A stretch of DNA of 64,000 bases from SPDF01 sp963699825. Its GTDB lineage: Bacteria; Gemmatimonadota; Gemmatimonadetes; Gemmatimonadales; GWC2-71-9. Of this stretch, positions 48,650 through 56,727 are shown one piece after another. Below the pieces are notes generated by a model. The model had not been told where the DNA came from, did not search any database, and saw nothing but the letters and a program-made list of their open reading frames with translations. The stretch is from the NCBI GenBank assembly GCA_963699825.1, contig CAVOVI010000001.1:496001-560000 (forward strand), in the 5' to 3' direction. Every line of letters begins with the position of its first letter. Positions within the stretch are counted from its first letter, which is position 1. A program made the translations under genes and the position numbers.

Positions 48650-49702
48650 ATGCGGAAAGTGAACAACTTCGACGACTGGATCGACTACTTCCGCTACTGG
48701 CAGGATTCGATCGGCATCTCCGAGAAGGAGATGGCCGGGACGCCGTTCCGGAAGGTCGGATTCGACGCGAAGTTTGGCGAGCCCGAGGCCGGCACGATCG
48801 AGTTCGGCCACTACAAGGGCCAGACGAAGTGGCCGACCATCATGCACATTCCCGATCAGCGGATCCGCGACGCGCTGCTCAACCTGATCGTGTTCCAGGG
48901 GGACACCGAGTTCGCCTCGGTGGAGCAGCAGCGGCAGCTGCTGGAGCGCGCGCCGAGCGACTACGACCTCTTCTCCCTGATGCGGGTGATGAGCGAGGAG
49001 ATGCGCCACGGGTGGCAGATGTCTTACCTCCTCTGCACCCACTTCGGCGACGAAGGCAAGCGTGAGGCCCAGAAGCTCCTCGACCGCCGTGCGGAAGAAG
49101 GGGAGCGCCTGCTCGGGTCCTTCAACGAGATCGTCGAGAACTGGCTCGACTTCTTCACCTACACCCAGTTCATCGACCGCGACGGCAAGTTCCAGCTGCA
49201 GATGTTGTCGACCTCCTCGTTCCACCCCCTGGCCCGCTCCATGGGTCCGATGCTCAAGGAAGAAAGCTTCCACCTTGGCACAGGGAACAACGGCCTGCGC
49301 CGGATCCTCCGCGCCGGGCGGGTGCCGCCGGAAGTGGTCCAGCGCTACTTCAACAAGTGGGTCCCAACGGCGTTCGACCTCTTCGGCACCGACAACTCCT
49401 CCAGCGCGCACTGGGCCTATGTCTGGGGACTCAAGGGCCGGTTCGATGAGCGTGAGGCGCCGGACGACGCGAACGTGGCCCACCTCAACGAAGCGAGCCG
49501 CGAGCTCTACCGCCAGGAGATCACGCGACTGGTGGATCGGTTGAATACCGCCATCGCCGACCCGGACCAGTACCTGATCGTCCCGGACGTGAAGTTCAAC
49601 CGGAAGATCGGTCTCCACGCCCGCCAGCATTTCACCATCACCGGCGAGCCGGTCTCCGCCGAGAACTATCCCGCGTACCTCGAGTCGGTGTATGCCGAAT
49701 GA
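48650..49702 (+). CDS. BoxB/PaaA-family di-iron oxygenase
   Basis: Ferritin-like di-iron protein of the phenylacetyl-CoA/benzoyl-CoA epoxidase family, 350 residues. Metal ligands appear in two pairs: QGDTEFASVEQQ near residue 83 with EEMRHGWQ near 117 (ExxH), and FFTYTQFIDRDGKF near 168 with LKEESFHLGTG near 203 (ExxH). DQRIRDALLNLIVFQGDTEF resembles BoxB more than PaaA. BoxB is normally about 470 residues and PaaA about 310. No PaaB, C, D, E or BoxA reductase is in the window, so its electron donor is missing here. Confidence 0.85.
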   Translation: MRKVNNFDDWIDYFRYWQDSIGISEKEMAGTPFRKVGFDAKFGEPEAGTIEFGHYKGQTKWPTIMHIPDQRIRDALLNLIVFQGDTEFASVEQQRQLLERAPSDYDLFSLMRVMSEEMRHGWQMSYLLCTHFGDEGKREAQKLLDRRAEEGERLLGSFNEIVENWLDFFTYTQFIDRDGKFQLQMLSTSSFHPLARSMGPMLKEESFHLGTGNNGLRRILRAGRVPPEVVQRYFNKWVPTAFDLFGTDNSSSAHWAYVWGLKGRFDEREAPDDANVAHLNEASRELYRQEITRLVDRLNTAIADPDQYLIVPDVKFNRKIGLHARQHFTITGEPVSAENYPAYLESVYAE

Positions 49703-49781
49703 CGCCGACCGCACGCTGCTCAAGGACCTGCTCGACGAGCCGGACTGGATCGAGTTCCGGAAGCTGGAGGAGAACAACTGA
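49692..49781 (+). CDS. 29-residue acidic small ORF, uncertain
   Basis: ATG inside the end of the oxygenase gene (11-base overlap) to TGA at 49781. The peptide MPNDADRTLLKDLLDEPDWI then EFRKLEENN is acidic, with no known match. Its ribosome site is weak. Its last codons hold the strong GGAGG site used by the following GDPD gene, so it could serve to couple translation. Possibly not a real protein. Confidence 0.35.
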   Translation: MPNDADRTLLKDLLDEPDWIEFRKLEENN

Positions 49782-49792
49782 CGCGGCCGCTG

Positions 49793-50453
49793 GTGATCGC
49801 CCATCGGGGCGCCTCCGGCTATGCGTTCGAGAATTCACCGGCCGCCTTTCGTGAGGCGGTCGCCCGCGGCGTGGACGGCGTCGAACTCGACGTGCACGCC
49901 ACGGCGGACGGGGGCATCGTGGTGCACCACGACCCGGTCCTGACGGGGGGCCACCCCCTGGATACACTGACGTTGGCCGAGGCCACCGCGTCGCTGCTTC
50001 CCAACGGCGAGCCGGTGCCATCGCTGGCGACGGCGCTTGAGTTGATCGGCGACCGGGATGTCTGGGTCGAGGTCAAGGCGTTGCCGCCCGAGCACGACGC
50101 GGCCCTGCTCGCCACTCTCGAGGCCGGTCCCTTCCCCGCCCGATATGCCGTTCACAGCTTTGATCACCGCATCACGGCCCGGCTGGCCGTACGGACGACC
50201 CGACCTCAGCCTCGGCGCACTGCTGGTGGCCCGGGTCGGGGATCCGGTTGAAGTGCTTCAGCTCGCAAGCGCGACGACCCTCTGGCAGGAATGGACGATG
50301 ATCGACACCGAACTGGTGGAGACGGTGCACGCCGCCGGCGCGCGCCTGATCGCCTGGACCGTCAACGACCGGGTCGCCGCCGCGCGCCTCAGCGCCATGG
50401 GGGTGGACGGACTCTGCGGCAATTACCCCGACCGGCTGTCGGGGGCGGCATGA
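49793..50453 (+). CDS. Glycerophosphodiester phosphodiesterase family protein (one frame break)
   Basis: GDPD family enzymes release alcohols from glycerophosphodiesters. Catalytic motifs VIAHRGASGYAFENS, VDGVELDVHATADGGIVVHHDP near residues 30-52 and WVEVKA near 85 are clear. A surplus base near 50195 breaks the frame; the C-terminal part is in RPDLSLGALLVARVGDPVEV and LIAWTVNDRVAAARLSAMGV, then DGLCGNYPD. GTG at 49793 is given; a CTG at 49778 with GGAGG seven bases ahead may be the true start. Its ATGA overlap with paaH places it within the CoA operon, an unexpected partner. Confidence 0.85.
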
Positions 50454-51316
50454 ACGCCTTCCCGACCCGTGTCGCCGTGATCGGTGCCGGGACGATGGGC
50501 GCCGGCATCGCCCAGGCAGCCGCCACGGCGGGGTGGCCCACGACCCTCACCGATGCCCGACCGGAAGCGCTGCAAGGCGCGCTCGACCGAATCGCGAAGA
50601 CGCTCGACGGGGCGGTGCAGCGCGGCAAGCTCGACACGGCCGGGCGCGAAGCCATCCTCGGGCGCATCCAGACGGCCCCCGACATGCGATCCACCTGCCA
50701 GGGAGCTGACCTGGTCATCGAGGCTGTCCTGGAGGACCTCGACGTCAAGCGGGACGTGATGAGCCAGGCCAGTGACTGGGCCGAACCCTCCGCTCTCCTC
50801 GCCACCAACACCTCCTCCATCTCCATCGCCGATATCGCGGTTGATCTCCCCCGCCCCGAGCGGCTGATCGGCATGCACTTCTTCAACCCGGTGCACCTGA
50901 TGAAGCTGGTGGAGATCGTGGTTCACGATGGCTCAGACGACGCCTCCACCGCTGACGCCCTCTCCGTGGTTCGTGCCATGGGCAAAGAACCGATCGTCGT
51001 CCAGGACTCCCCCGGCTTCGCCTCGAGCCGACTCGGGATCGCCCTCGGCCTCGAGGCGATGCGGATGCTGGAGGAGGGGGTCGCCAGTGCCGCGGACATC
51101 GACCGCGCCATGGAGCTCGGCTACAATCACCCGATGGGTCCGCTCAAGTTGACGGACCTCGTCGGGCTGGACGTCCGGCTCCGCATCGCCGATTACCTTC
51201 ACCAGGCCCTGGGCGCGGAACGCTTCGCGCCTCCGGCCATTCTCCGCCGCCTCGTCGCCGAGGGAAAACTCGGCAAGAAGAGCGGCCATGGCTTCTACGA
51301 CTGGTCCACATCATGA
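50450..51316 (+). CDS. 3-hydroxyacyl-CoA dehydrogenase, PaaH/Hbd-like
   Basis: NAD-dependent oxidation of 3-hydroxyacyl-CoA to 3-ketoacyl-CoA. NAD-binding VAVIGAGTMGAGIAQAAA near residue 8 and the catalytic HFFNPVHLMKLVEIV near 142 with the NTSSISI motif before it; the C-terminal domain has DSPGFASSRLGI and GYNHPMGPLKLTDLVGLD. 288 residues, intact. Both ends overlap the neighbours by ATGA. It supplies the thiolase upstream with substrate. Confidence 0.95.
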   Translation: MNAFPTRVAVIGAGTMGAGIAQAAATAGWPTTLTDARPEALQGALDRIAKTLDGAVQRGKLDTAGREAILGRIQTAPDMRSTCQGADLVIEAVLEDLDVKRDVMSQASDWAEPSALLATNTSSISIADIAVDLPRPERLIGMHFFNPVHLMKLVEIVVHDGSDDASTADALSVVRAMGKEPIVVQDSPGFASSRLGIALGLEAMRMLEEGVASAADIDRAMELGYNHPMGPLKLTDLVGLDVRLRIADYLHQALGAERFAPPAILRRLVAEGKLGKKSGHGFYDWSTS

Positions 51317-52095
51317 GCGAACCACAGAACATCCTCAAGGAAATCCACGGGCGCGTCGCCCTCCTCATCATCAATCGCCCCGAGAAGCGCAACGCGCTCG
51401 ACGGCGCGACCCGCTGCCAGCTCCTCGGCCTGCTCGATGAGCTCCGCACCGACACCAACGTGCGGGTCGTCGTGCTCACCGGTGCGGGCGACAAGGCGTT
51501 CGTGGCAGGCGCGGACATCTCGGAGTTCGAGGGACGCAGCCCGATCGATCAATTCCGGGTCATGTCGGGCCGTACCATCTTCGACGCCGTGGACAGCTTC
51601 CCGAAGCCGGTGATCGCCGCGCTCAACGGGTTCACGCTCGGCGGCGGATGCGAGCTCGCGATGGCGTGTGACATCCGCGTCGCGGCCGACACCGCCAAGC
51701 TCGGGCAGCCGGAAGTGAACCTCGGCATCATCCCCGGCGGTGGCGGCACGCAGCGACTCCCCCGGCTGGTCGGCGCGGGGGCGGCGTACAAGCTGCTCTT
51801 CACGGGTGACCTGATCAGCGCCGCGGAGGCGCTCCGCATCGGCCTGGTCGACGAGGTCGTTCCTGCGGCGGAACTCCGGGCTCGCGCCATGGCGATGGCG
51901 GAGAGCATCGCGCAGAAGAGCCCCGTGGCGCTTCAGTTGATCAAGGAGGCCGTGCGCGCCTCGCTCCGGGTACCGCTGGACGAAGGGCTGCGCCAGGAAA
52001 CGACCTTGTTCGGGCTGGCGTTCTCGAGCGAGGACAAGGTCGAAGGCGTGGCGGCGTTTCTCGGGAAGCGACCACCGGAATTCAAGGGGCGGTAG
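51313..52095 (+). CDS. Enoyl-CoA hydratase, PaaF/crotonase type
   Basis: Hydrates trans-2-enoyl-CoA to 3-hydroxyacyl-CoA, feeding the dehydrogenase just upstream. Motifs: INRPEKRNALDGATRCQLLG, AFVAGADISEFEG near residue 60, NGFTLGGGCELAMACD near 104 and the two catalytic Glu region QPEVNLGIIPGGGGTQRLPR near 134. The C-terminus FLGKRPPEFKGR is typical. 260 residues. A hairpin terminator follows at 52109-52135. Confidence 0.94.
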   Translation: MSEPQNILKEIHGRVALLIINRPEKRNALDGATRCQLLGLLDELRTDTNVRVVVLTGAGDKAFVAGADISEFEGRSPIDQFRVMSGRTIFDAVDSFPKPVIAALNGFTLGGGCELAMACDIRVAADTAKLGQPEVNLGIIPGGGGTQRLPRLVGAGAAYKLLFTGDLISAAEALRIGLVDEVVPAAELRARAMAMAESIAQKSPVALQLIKEAVRASLRVPLDEGLRQETTLFGLAFSSEDKVEGVAAFLGKRPPEFKGR

Positions 52096-52108
52096 CCTCA
52101 CCCCCTGT

Positions 52109-52135
52109 CCCCCTCTCCATGATATGGCGAGGGGG
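52109..52135 (+). terminator. Hairpin terminator of the CoA-degradation operon
   Basis: CCCCCTC-T-CCAT-GAT-ATGG-C-GAGGGGG: a 12-position stem with one mismatch and a 3-base loop, 13 bases after the hydratase stop. The T tract is poor (GTCGGTTTC). Confidence 0.55.
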
Positions 52136-52162
52136 GTCGGTTTCAACGGCCCAAGGATCAGA

Positions 52163-53026
52163 GTGACCTATCCCGTTTCAGACATGCACATCCATATCCA
52201 GCCGTGGCGGCAGCTCAAGCCGGCGGTGGCGGATGTCATGCGGGTCGGCAAGGAAGCGCATTGGGAACGGCTGATCGCGCTGATGGATGATCCGCAGGCC
52301 TTGCTCGAGGTGATGGATGCCTCTGGCGTCTGGCGGGTTGCGTTGATCAACTATCCCAGCCCCGACCTGATGGGGTTCGATGACTCCACCAACGAGTTTT
52401 CCGCCCGGTACGCCGAGGCGTCTCCGGAGCGCATCCTCCCGTATGGCGGCGTGCACGCCCGGTTCACGAAGGACCCCGAGGGGGATGTGGACCGGCTCCT
52501 GGAGATGGGGATCCGTTGCCTGAAGATCCACCCGCCCCACCAGATGTATCCGGCAAATGCGTACACCGAGGGGCTCGAGGCGCTGGGTCGGATCTATCGG
52601 CGATGCGAGGAACGGGGGCTGCCGGTCCTGATTCACACCGGTACCAGCATTTTCCCGGGGGCGCGGTCGAAGTGGGGCAACCCGATGGAGATCGACGACG
52701 TCGCCATCGACTATCCGAAGCTCACCATCGTGATGGCACATGGCGGGCGCCCGCTCTGGATGGAGGAGGCGTTCTTCGTCCTCCGACGCCATCCGAACGT
52801 GTACCTGGAGCTGTCCGGTATCCCGCCGGCGCGGCTGCTTGAGTACTTCCCCCGCCTCACGGATATTTCGCACAAGACGATCTGGGGCACCGACTGGCCG
52901 AGCCCCGGCGTGCACGACCTGCGCAAGAACCTCGACGCATTCCGTGCGCTGCCGCTTTCGCCCGACGTGCAGCGTGCGATCCTCTCGGAGACGAGCCTTC
53001 GGCTCTTCCCTACTCTCTCTCGCTGA
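52163..53026 (+). CDS. Amidohydrolase-2 family (ACMS-decarboxylase-like) metal hydrolase
   Basis: TIM-barrel metal-dependent hydrolase or decarboxylase of 287 residues. GTG start with AAGGA ahead is chosen over one 39 bases upstream. Metal motif SDMHIHIQPW near residue 7, GIRCLKIHPPHQMYPANAY near 116, LPVLIHTGTS near 155, MAHGGRPLWMEEAF near 192 and IWGTDWPSPGV near 244. Members include aminocarboxymuconate-semialdehyde decarboxylase and resorcylate decarboxylases. It follows the CoA operon beyond a hairpin, and could act on a related aromatic intermediate. Confidence 0.83.
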   Translation: MTYPVSDMHIHIQPWRQLKPAVADVMRVGKEAHWERLIALMDDPQALLEVMDASGVWRVALINYPSPDLMGFDDSTNEFSARYAEASPERILPYGGVHARFTKDPEGDVDRLLEMGIRCLKIHPPHQMYPANAYTEGLEALGRIYRRCEERGLPVLIHTGTSIFPGARSKWGNPMEIDDVAIDYPKLTIVMAHGGRPLWMEEAFFVLRRHPNVYLELSGIPPARLLEYFPRLTDISHKTIWGTDWPSPGVHDLRKNLDAFRALPLSPDVQRAILSETSLRLFPTLSR

Positions 53027-53048
53027 ACATCACCAGGAGCTCGACGTG

Positions 53049-53798
53049 ATGCGCCACACTCTCGCCGCCCTCGGAGCACTCACCATCGTCCTCGCCGCGC
53101 CGGTCTTCGCGCAGGATCCCGCGCCGGCCGCCGAGCCATCGCCCGCCCGGCCCCTGCCGATCGAGACGAAGAAGCTCCTCCCCCACCGGGACAGCATGAC
53201 GGTCCTGATCAACAACCAGCCGATGGGCACCAGCGTGTGGGGAGTCGAGAAGGTCGGCGACGGATTCATCGTGCACGAGTCGACCGCCATCGGGGCGGTG
53301 ATGACCCAGAACACCACCGTGGACCTGGCGAAGTCCGGGCAGGTGCTCCGGGTGAAGCAGACGGGCAAGGTGCGGGACATGGATGGTTGGATCGAGGTCA
53401 GCTATGACAACGGCCGGGTGACGGGAAACGTTCAGGCGGTGACCTCCACCGGCCCGGATCACTTCGCGGTGGACACGACCGTGCCCCCCGGCACCGTGGA
53501 CGACAATGCGCTGCAGGCGCTGCTCCCCTCCCTGCCGTGGGCGAAAGAGGCCGGCTGGAACTTCTGGATGTATAGCGCGGGAACGAACTCGGTGACGGAG
53601 ATGGTGCTGTACGTCATCGCCGAGGAAATGGCGATGGTGCCGGCCGGCGCGTTCGACGCCTACCGGGCTCGGCTGTCGGGGGGTGCCACCGACGTGGAGT
53701 TCCTGATCCTCAAGCGGGCGCCGCACACCGTGCTGAAGGTGGAGATGAGTGGCGCTCCGCTGAAGTTCGAGCTGGTCTCGAGCAGCGGGCTCCAGTAG
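53049..53798 (+). CDS. Exported protein of unknown function
   Basis: A signal peptide (MRHTLAALGALTIVLAAPVFAQ) precedes a linker rich in Pro/Ala and a beta-rich domain of 200 residues (VGDGFIVHESTAIGAVMTQN, VSYDNGRVTGNVQAV). The pattern resembles DUF3108-like periplasmic proteins but I am not sure of the family. 249 residues. An in-frame GTG precedes the ATG by one codon. It follows the amidohydrolase gene by 22 bases and may be cotranscribed. Confidence 0.75.
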   Translation: MRHTLAALGALTIVLAAPVFAQDPAPAAEPSPARPLPIETKKLLPHRDSMTVLINNQPMGTSVWGVEKVGDGFIVHESTAIGAVMTQNTTVDLAKSGQVLRVKQTGKVRDMDGWIEVSYDNGRVTGNVQAVTSTGPDHFAVDTTVPPGTVDDNALQALLPSLPWAKEAGWNFWMYSAGTNSVTEMVLYVIAEEMAMVPAGAFDAYRARLSGGATDVEFLILKRAPHTVLKVEMSGAPLKFELVSSSGLQ

Positions 53799-53816
53799 CC
53801 GCACTGGCGCGCCACC

Positions 53817-53837
53817 GCCCCGGCCAGAGTCCGGGGC
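53817..53837 (+). terminator. Possible terminator
   Basis: Perfect stem GCCCCGG-CCAGAGT-CCGGGGC 18 bases past the exported-protein stop codon, without a T tract. The rest of the 211-base gap to 54009 holds no gene I can support. Confidence 0.4.
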
Positions 53838-54009
53838 GGGCCATCCTCGCTGGATGCCGAGTCCTCGCCACGCGTATCGGCGCGTTACAGCGCCTCGCCC
53901 GCCTTCCAACCGACCTTCACACCCGATTCCTGCTCCCCTAACCACCGCCCTGCCAAGATTCGCGTGAGGTATCGCTGTTCACGCCATCGAAGCAGAAGGG
54001 GAGGGCCCA

Positions 54010-54481
54010 ATGACACGCACACTCGCGCTCGCCGCCGCGATGCTCACGCTGACCGCCACCGTCGGCGCCGCCCAGGGTCCGCCGGCCGGGCAGGCCAAGC
54101 CGCAGGCCCAGCAGCAACAAGCAGCAGCAGCAGGCCATGACGCAGGCCCAGCTGCAGCAACAGCAGCAGATGCAGGAGCAGCTCCGCACCATGCAGCAGC
54201 AGCAGGATCAGCTGATGACGCAGCTCCGGCAGACCAATCAGTGGATGACCCAGAACCGGTCCCGCGAGCAGTTCCAGCAGATGGGACGGACGATGGAACA
54301 GACCGGTGAACAGCTGCAGCAGATGCTCCGGCAGATGCAGCAACTGCAGGCGGATCCGGCGATGATCAAGGACAAGGACCAGGTGCGGCAGATGGATCAG
54401 CTGCGTGACCGCATCCGTGACATGACCCGGGACCTCGACCGGGCGCGCCTGAACCTGCAGCAGATGATCGCCATGCCGTGA
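54010..54481 (+). CDS. Exported Gln-rich helical protein (one frame break)
   Basis: A signal peptide (MTRTLALAAAMLTLTATVGAAQ) is followed by a Gln/Ala-rich stretch encoded by CAG/CAA repeats and then a strongly helical, heptad-like domain (MQEQLRTMQQQQDQLMTQLR, RTMEQTGEQLQQMLRQMQQL, RDRIRDMTRDLDRARLNLQQ). One surplus A near 54120, in the CAACAAGCAGCAG repeat, breaks the frame. About 156 residues. Function unknown; coiled-coil periplasmic protein. The stop overlaps the next ATG (TGATG). Confidence 0.7.
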
Positions 54482-55392
54482 TGCGGCGGATCGATGTTGG
54501 TCGGCTGGCTGGCACTCCTGGCCCAGCCAGCCGTGGCGCAGGTGACCTACGAAGGCTCGTTCGCCGGCCTGACGGGCTATTACCTGTTTACGGAGCGGAC
54601 CAACAGCCTGATCTTCACGAACGGGCTGCGCTGGCGCTCCGGTCGTCTGTCGCTGAGCGCCAACCTGCCGCTGTGGTACCAGAACACCACGCTGGTCAGT
54701 TCGTCGGGGGGAGGCACCGTCCCGACCGGCGGGCCGGAGGGCCAGGGGGCGGTGCGAGACAGCGGGCAGGCCAACGGCCAGCCAGGCGGGGGCGGGCGTC
54801 CGGCCGTGCTCGGCGACCCGTCGAGCGGTTCGAGCTGCCGGGCTCCAATCCGCCCGGGGCAACATCCCGGCCCCGGTCGATGCGGTCACCGGGTATCAGC
54901 TCATGCTGGGCGACCCGCTGGCGCAGGCGACCGTCAGTCTCATCCCGGCGGGCCGCGTGACGGTGTCCGCCACCGCCACGGTCAAGGTCCCCTTCGCCTC
55001 CACGGCCACGATCGGAACGGGCGAGTGGGACTTCGGAGGGCTGGCCTCCGCCCTCTGGCTGACGGGCAACCGGTGGACGCTGGCGCTGGACGTGTCCTAC
55101 TGGTATCTCGGTGACCTCGACAGCCTGGATCTGGAAGAATCCCCTGATCGGCACGCTCAGCGTCGGCAGGCTGCTGGGCTACGAGTGGGCGGCGTCGCTG
55201 GGAGTGTCCGCCTCGACCGGATCGCTCACCGGCTTCGACCCGCCACTCAGCGTGCTGGCGTCGCTGACCCGCCTCGGCACTCCCAACGCCTGGGGGGTGA
55301 ACGCGGGGGTGGGGCTCACGGAAACGGCGCCGGCATTCTCGCTCGGCGCCGTCTGGTGGATTCGGCTGTCGGAACCCGCACCTCCCCGCTAG
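54481..55392 (+). CDS. Outer-membrane barrel-like protein (several frame breaks)
   Basis: Probable outer-membrane protein of about 300 residues. A signal peptide in one frame (MLVGWLALLAQPAVAQ) leads to VTYEGSFAGLTGYYLFTERT and LRWRSGRLSLSANLPLWYQN; further parts in other frames are NIPAPVDAVTGYQLMLGD, GRVTVSATATVKVPFA, WDFGGLASALWLTG and GYEWAASLGVSASTG, ending in WWIRLSEPAPPR. At least three breaks are needed (near 54490, between 54790 and 54880, near 55125). Alternating hydrophobic strands suggest a transporter or a phenol-degradation MetA-like porin, but this is a guess. Confidence 0.55.
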
Positions 55393-55399
55393 CAGCCCG

Positions 55400-55791
55400 C
55401 TACGCCACATCTCCCTGGGGGGCGGCCGCCGCTTCGTCGATGATCGGCTCCTCGGCGTCCAGTTCGCCTCGGTCTCGGACTCGGACTCGTCGTCCTCCGT
55501 GTCGGTGACCGAAACGACGACCGCCTTCTGGGTGGCGATCTGGGCCTCGATCGAGGCAATCTCGGCCTCGAGGTCGGTGAGCTTGAGTACCAGCGCGTCG
55601 ACCCGCCGCTGGTCCTGCTCCACACCCTTTTCACGGTGATAGGCGATCATACCGAGGTCACGGGCCGCATTGTCGCGGCGGCGCTTGACGCGAAGCAAGT
55701 CGATCTGGAGACGGCCTTCATCCAGGGCGGCACTCGCGCGCCGGCCGAAGCTCTCGAGTTCACTGTTCAGCTTGGAAAAGATGGACGACAT
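55400..55791 (-). CDS. Small coiled-coil protein, unknown family (one frame break)
   Basis: 130-residue cytoplasmic protein with no signal. MSSIFSKLNSELESFGRRAS leads into a Arg/Asp-rich helix (LQIDLLRVKRRRDNAARDLG) and a leucine-zipper-like helix (VDALVLKLTDLEAEIASIEA), then an acidic tail (DTEDDESESETEAELDAEEP). A missing G near 55462 breaks the frame; corrected, it ends AAAAPQGDVA. Heptads suggest a dimer. Its stop lies 7 bases from the convergent barrel gene's stop. Confidence 0.65.
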
Positions 55792-55879
55792 GGTGGTTCT
55801 CCGTTGACGGGATCTGCGCACCTGACGGCCTGAAGGGCCAGAATGTTTCATTTCGAACCCTTCACGGAGGGTTCAGGGC

Positions 55880-55915
55880 AATAATAAGGGGGATGCGGCG
55901 CCTGCCGCATCCCCC
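55880..55915 (-). terminator. Rho-independent terminator of rplU-rpmA
   Basis: Twelve-bp perfect stem GGGGGATGCGGC / GCCGCATCCCCC with a 4-base loop (55888-55915), followed on the minus strand by TTATTATTG, 24 bases after the rpmA stop. Confidence 0.88.
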
Positions 55916-55938
55916 ATTGTCCATCGGAGCCGCCTGGC

Positions 55939-56205
55939 TTACGCGGTGGCTTCCTTCGGGTAGACCGACACCTTCTTCCGGCCCTTGTCCCGGTACTCGA
56001 ACTTGACCACGCCGTCCACCTTGGCAAAGAGGGTGTCGTCCGAGCCGTGCCCGACATTCTTGCCGGGATGGATGACGGTGCCCCGCTGGCGCACCAGGAT
56101 GTTGCCGGCCAGCACGTTCTCGCCCCCGAACTTCTTGATGCCGAGGTACTGGGGATTGCTGTTGCGGCCGTTGCGGCTGGAGCCTACGCCCTTTTTATGA
56201 GCCAT
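55939..56205 (-). CDS. rpmA: 50S ribosomal protein L27
   Basis: Ribosomal large-subunit protein near the peptidyl-transferase centre. The N-terminus MAHKKGVGSSRNGRNSNPQY and GNILVRQRGTVIHPGKNVG are unmistakable. 88 residues. It follows rplU by 7 bases, and has the usual ribosome site in that gap. Confidence 0.98.
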   Translation of the reverse strand: MAHKKGVGSSRNGRNSNPQYLGIKKFGGENVLAGNILVRQRGTVIHPGKNVGHGSDDTLFAKVDGVVKFEYRDKGRKKVSVYPKEATA

Positions 56206-56212
56206 GAGAGCC

Positions 56213-56527
56213 TCACCCTACCTTGACGTCAGTGATAAGAACCTCGGTGAACTTCTGCCGATGGCCCGTCTTGCGGCGATAGCCCTTCCGCCGCTTGAAC
56301 TTGAACACGTAGATCTTCTTTTCCTTGCCGTCGCCGACGACCTCGGCGGTGACCTTGGCGCCCTTGACCAACGGGGTGCCGGCCTTGACCGTGGTGCCGT
56401 CCGAGGAGAGGAGCACCTCGTCAAAGGTGACCTTGGAGCCGGGCTCGGCTTCCATGAGGGGAAGGCGCACGACCTTGCCCTTCTCCGCACGGAACTGCTT
56501 GCCCAACGCCTTGAAAATCGCGTACAT
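56213..56527 (-). CDS. rplU: 50S ribosomal protein L21
   Basis: Binds 23S rRNA domain. MYAIFKALGKQFRAEKGKVV, GTPLVKGAKVTAEVVGDGKE and FKFKRRKGYRRKTGHRQKFT match the family. 104 residues. First gene of rplU-rpmA, with a clear promoter upstream at 56571-56599 and a short 5' leader. Confidence 0.97.
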   Translation of the reverse strand: MYAIFKALGKQFRAEKGKVVRLPLMEAEPGSKVTFDEVLLSSDGTTVKAGTPLVKGAKVTAEVVGDGKEKKIYVFKFKRRKGYRRKTGHRQKFTEVLITDVKVG

Positions 56528-56570
56528 GACTTAACTCGTTGCCAAAAGGTGGTTCCGTTGCAAGCCCTGA

Positions 56571-56599
56571 AGTCTAGCCGGGGGCAGGCGTTAGGTCAA
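56571..56599 (-). promoter_or_regulatory. Sigma-70 promoter of rplU-rpmA
   Basis: On the minus strand TTGACC (56594-56599), 17-bp spacer, TAGACT (56571-56576). The leader to the rplU ATG is about 37 bases. Confidence 0.8.
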
Positions 56600-56641
56600 G
56601 CGCCACGAGGGCAGGGTGGCTGCGGGGCAGTCCGCCTCTGC

Positions 56642-56700
56642 CGTCACCCCCGCAAACGCGGGGGTCCAGATTCTGGATTCCCGCTTTCGCGGGAATGACG
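56642..56700. repeat. REP-like palindromic repeat (copy A)
   Basis: CGTCACCCCCGC-AAAC-GCGGGGGT then GGATTCCCGC-TTTC-GCGGGAATGACG: two hairpins facing one another. It lies downstream of rng, upstream of the rplU promoter. Outer flanks GGGCAGGGTGG / CCACCCTGCCC can pair as well. Confidence 0.85.
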
Positions 56701-56727
56701 AGTGCGCGCCCACCCTGCCCCGCCGCT

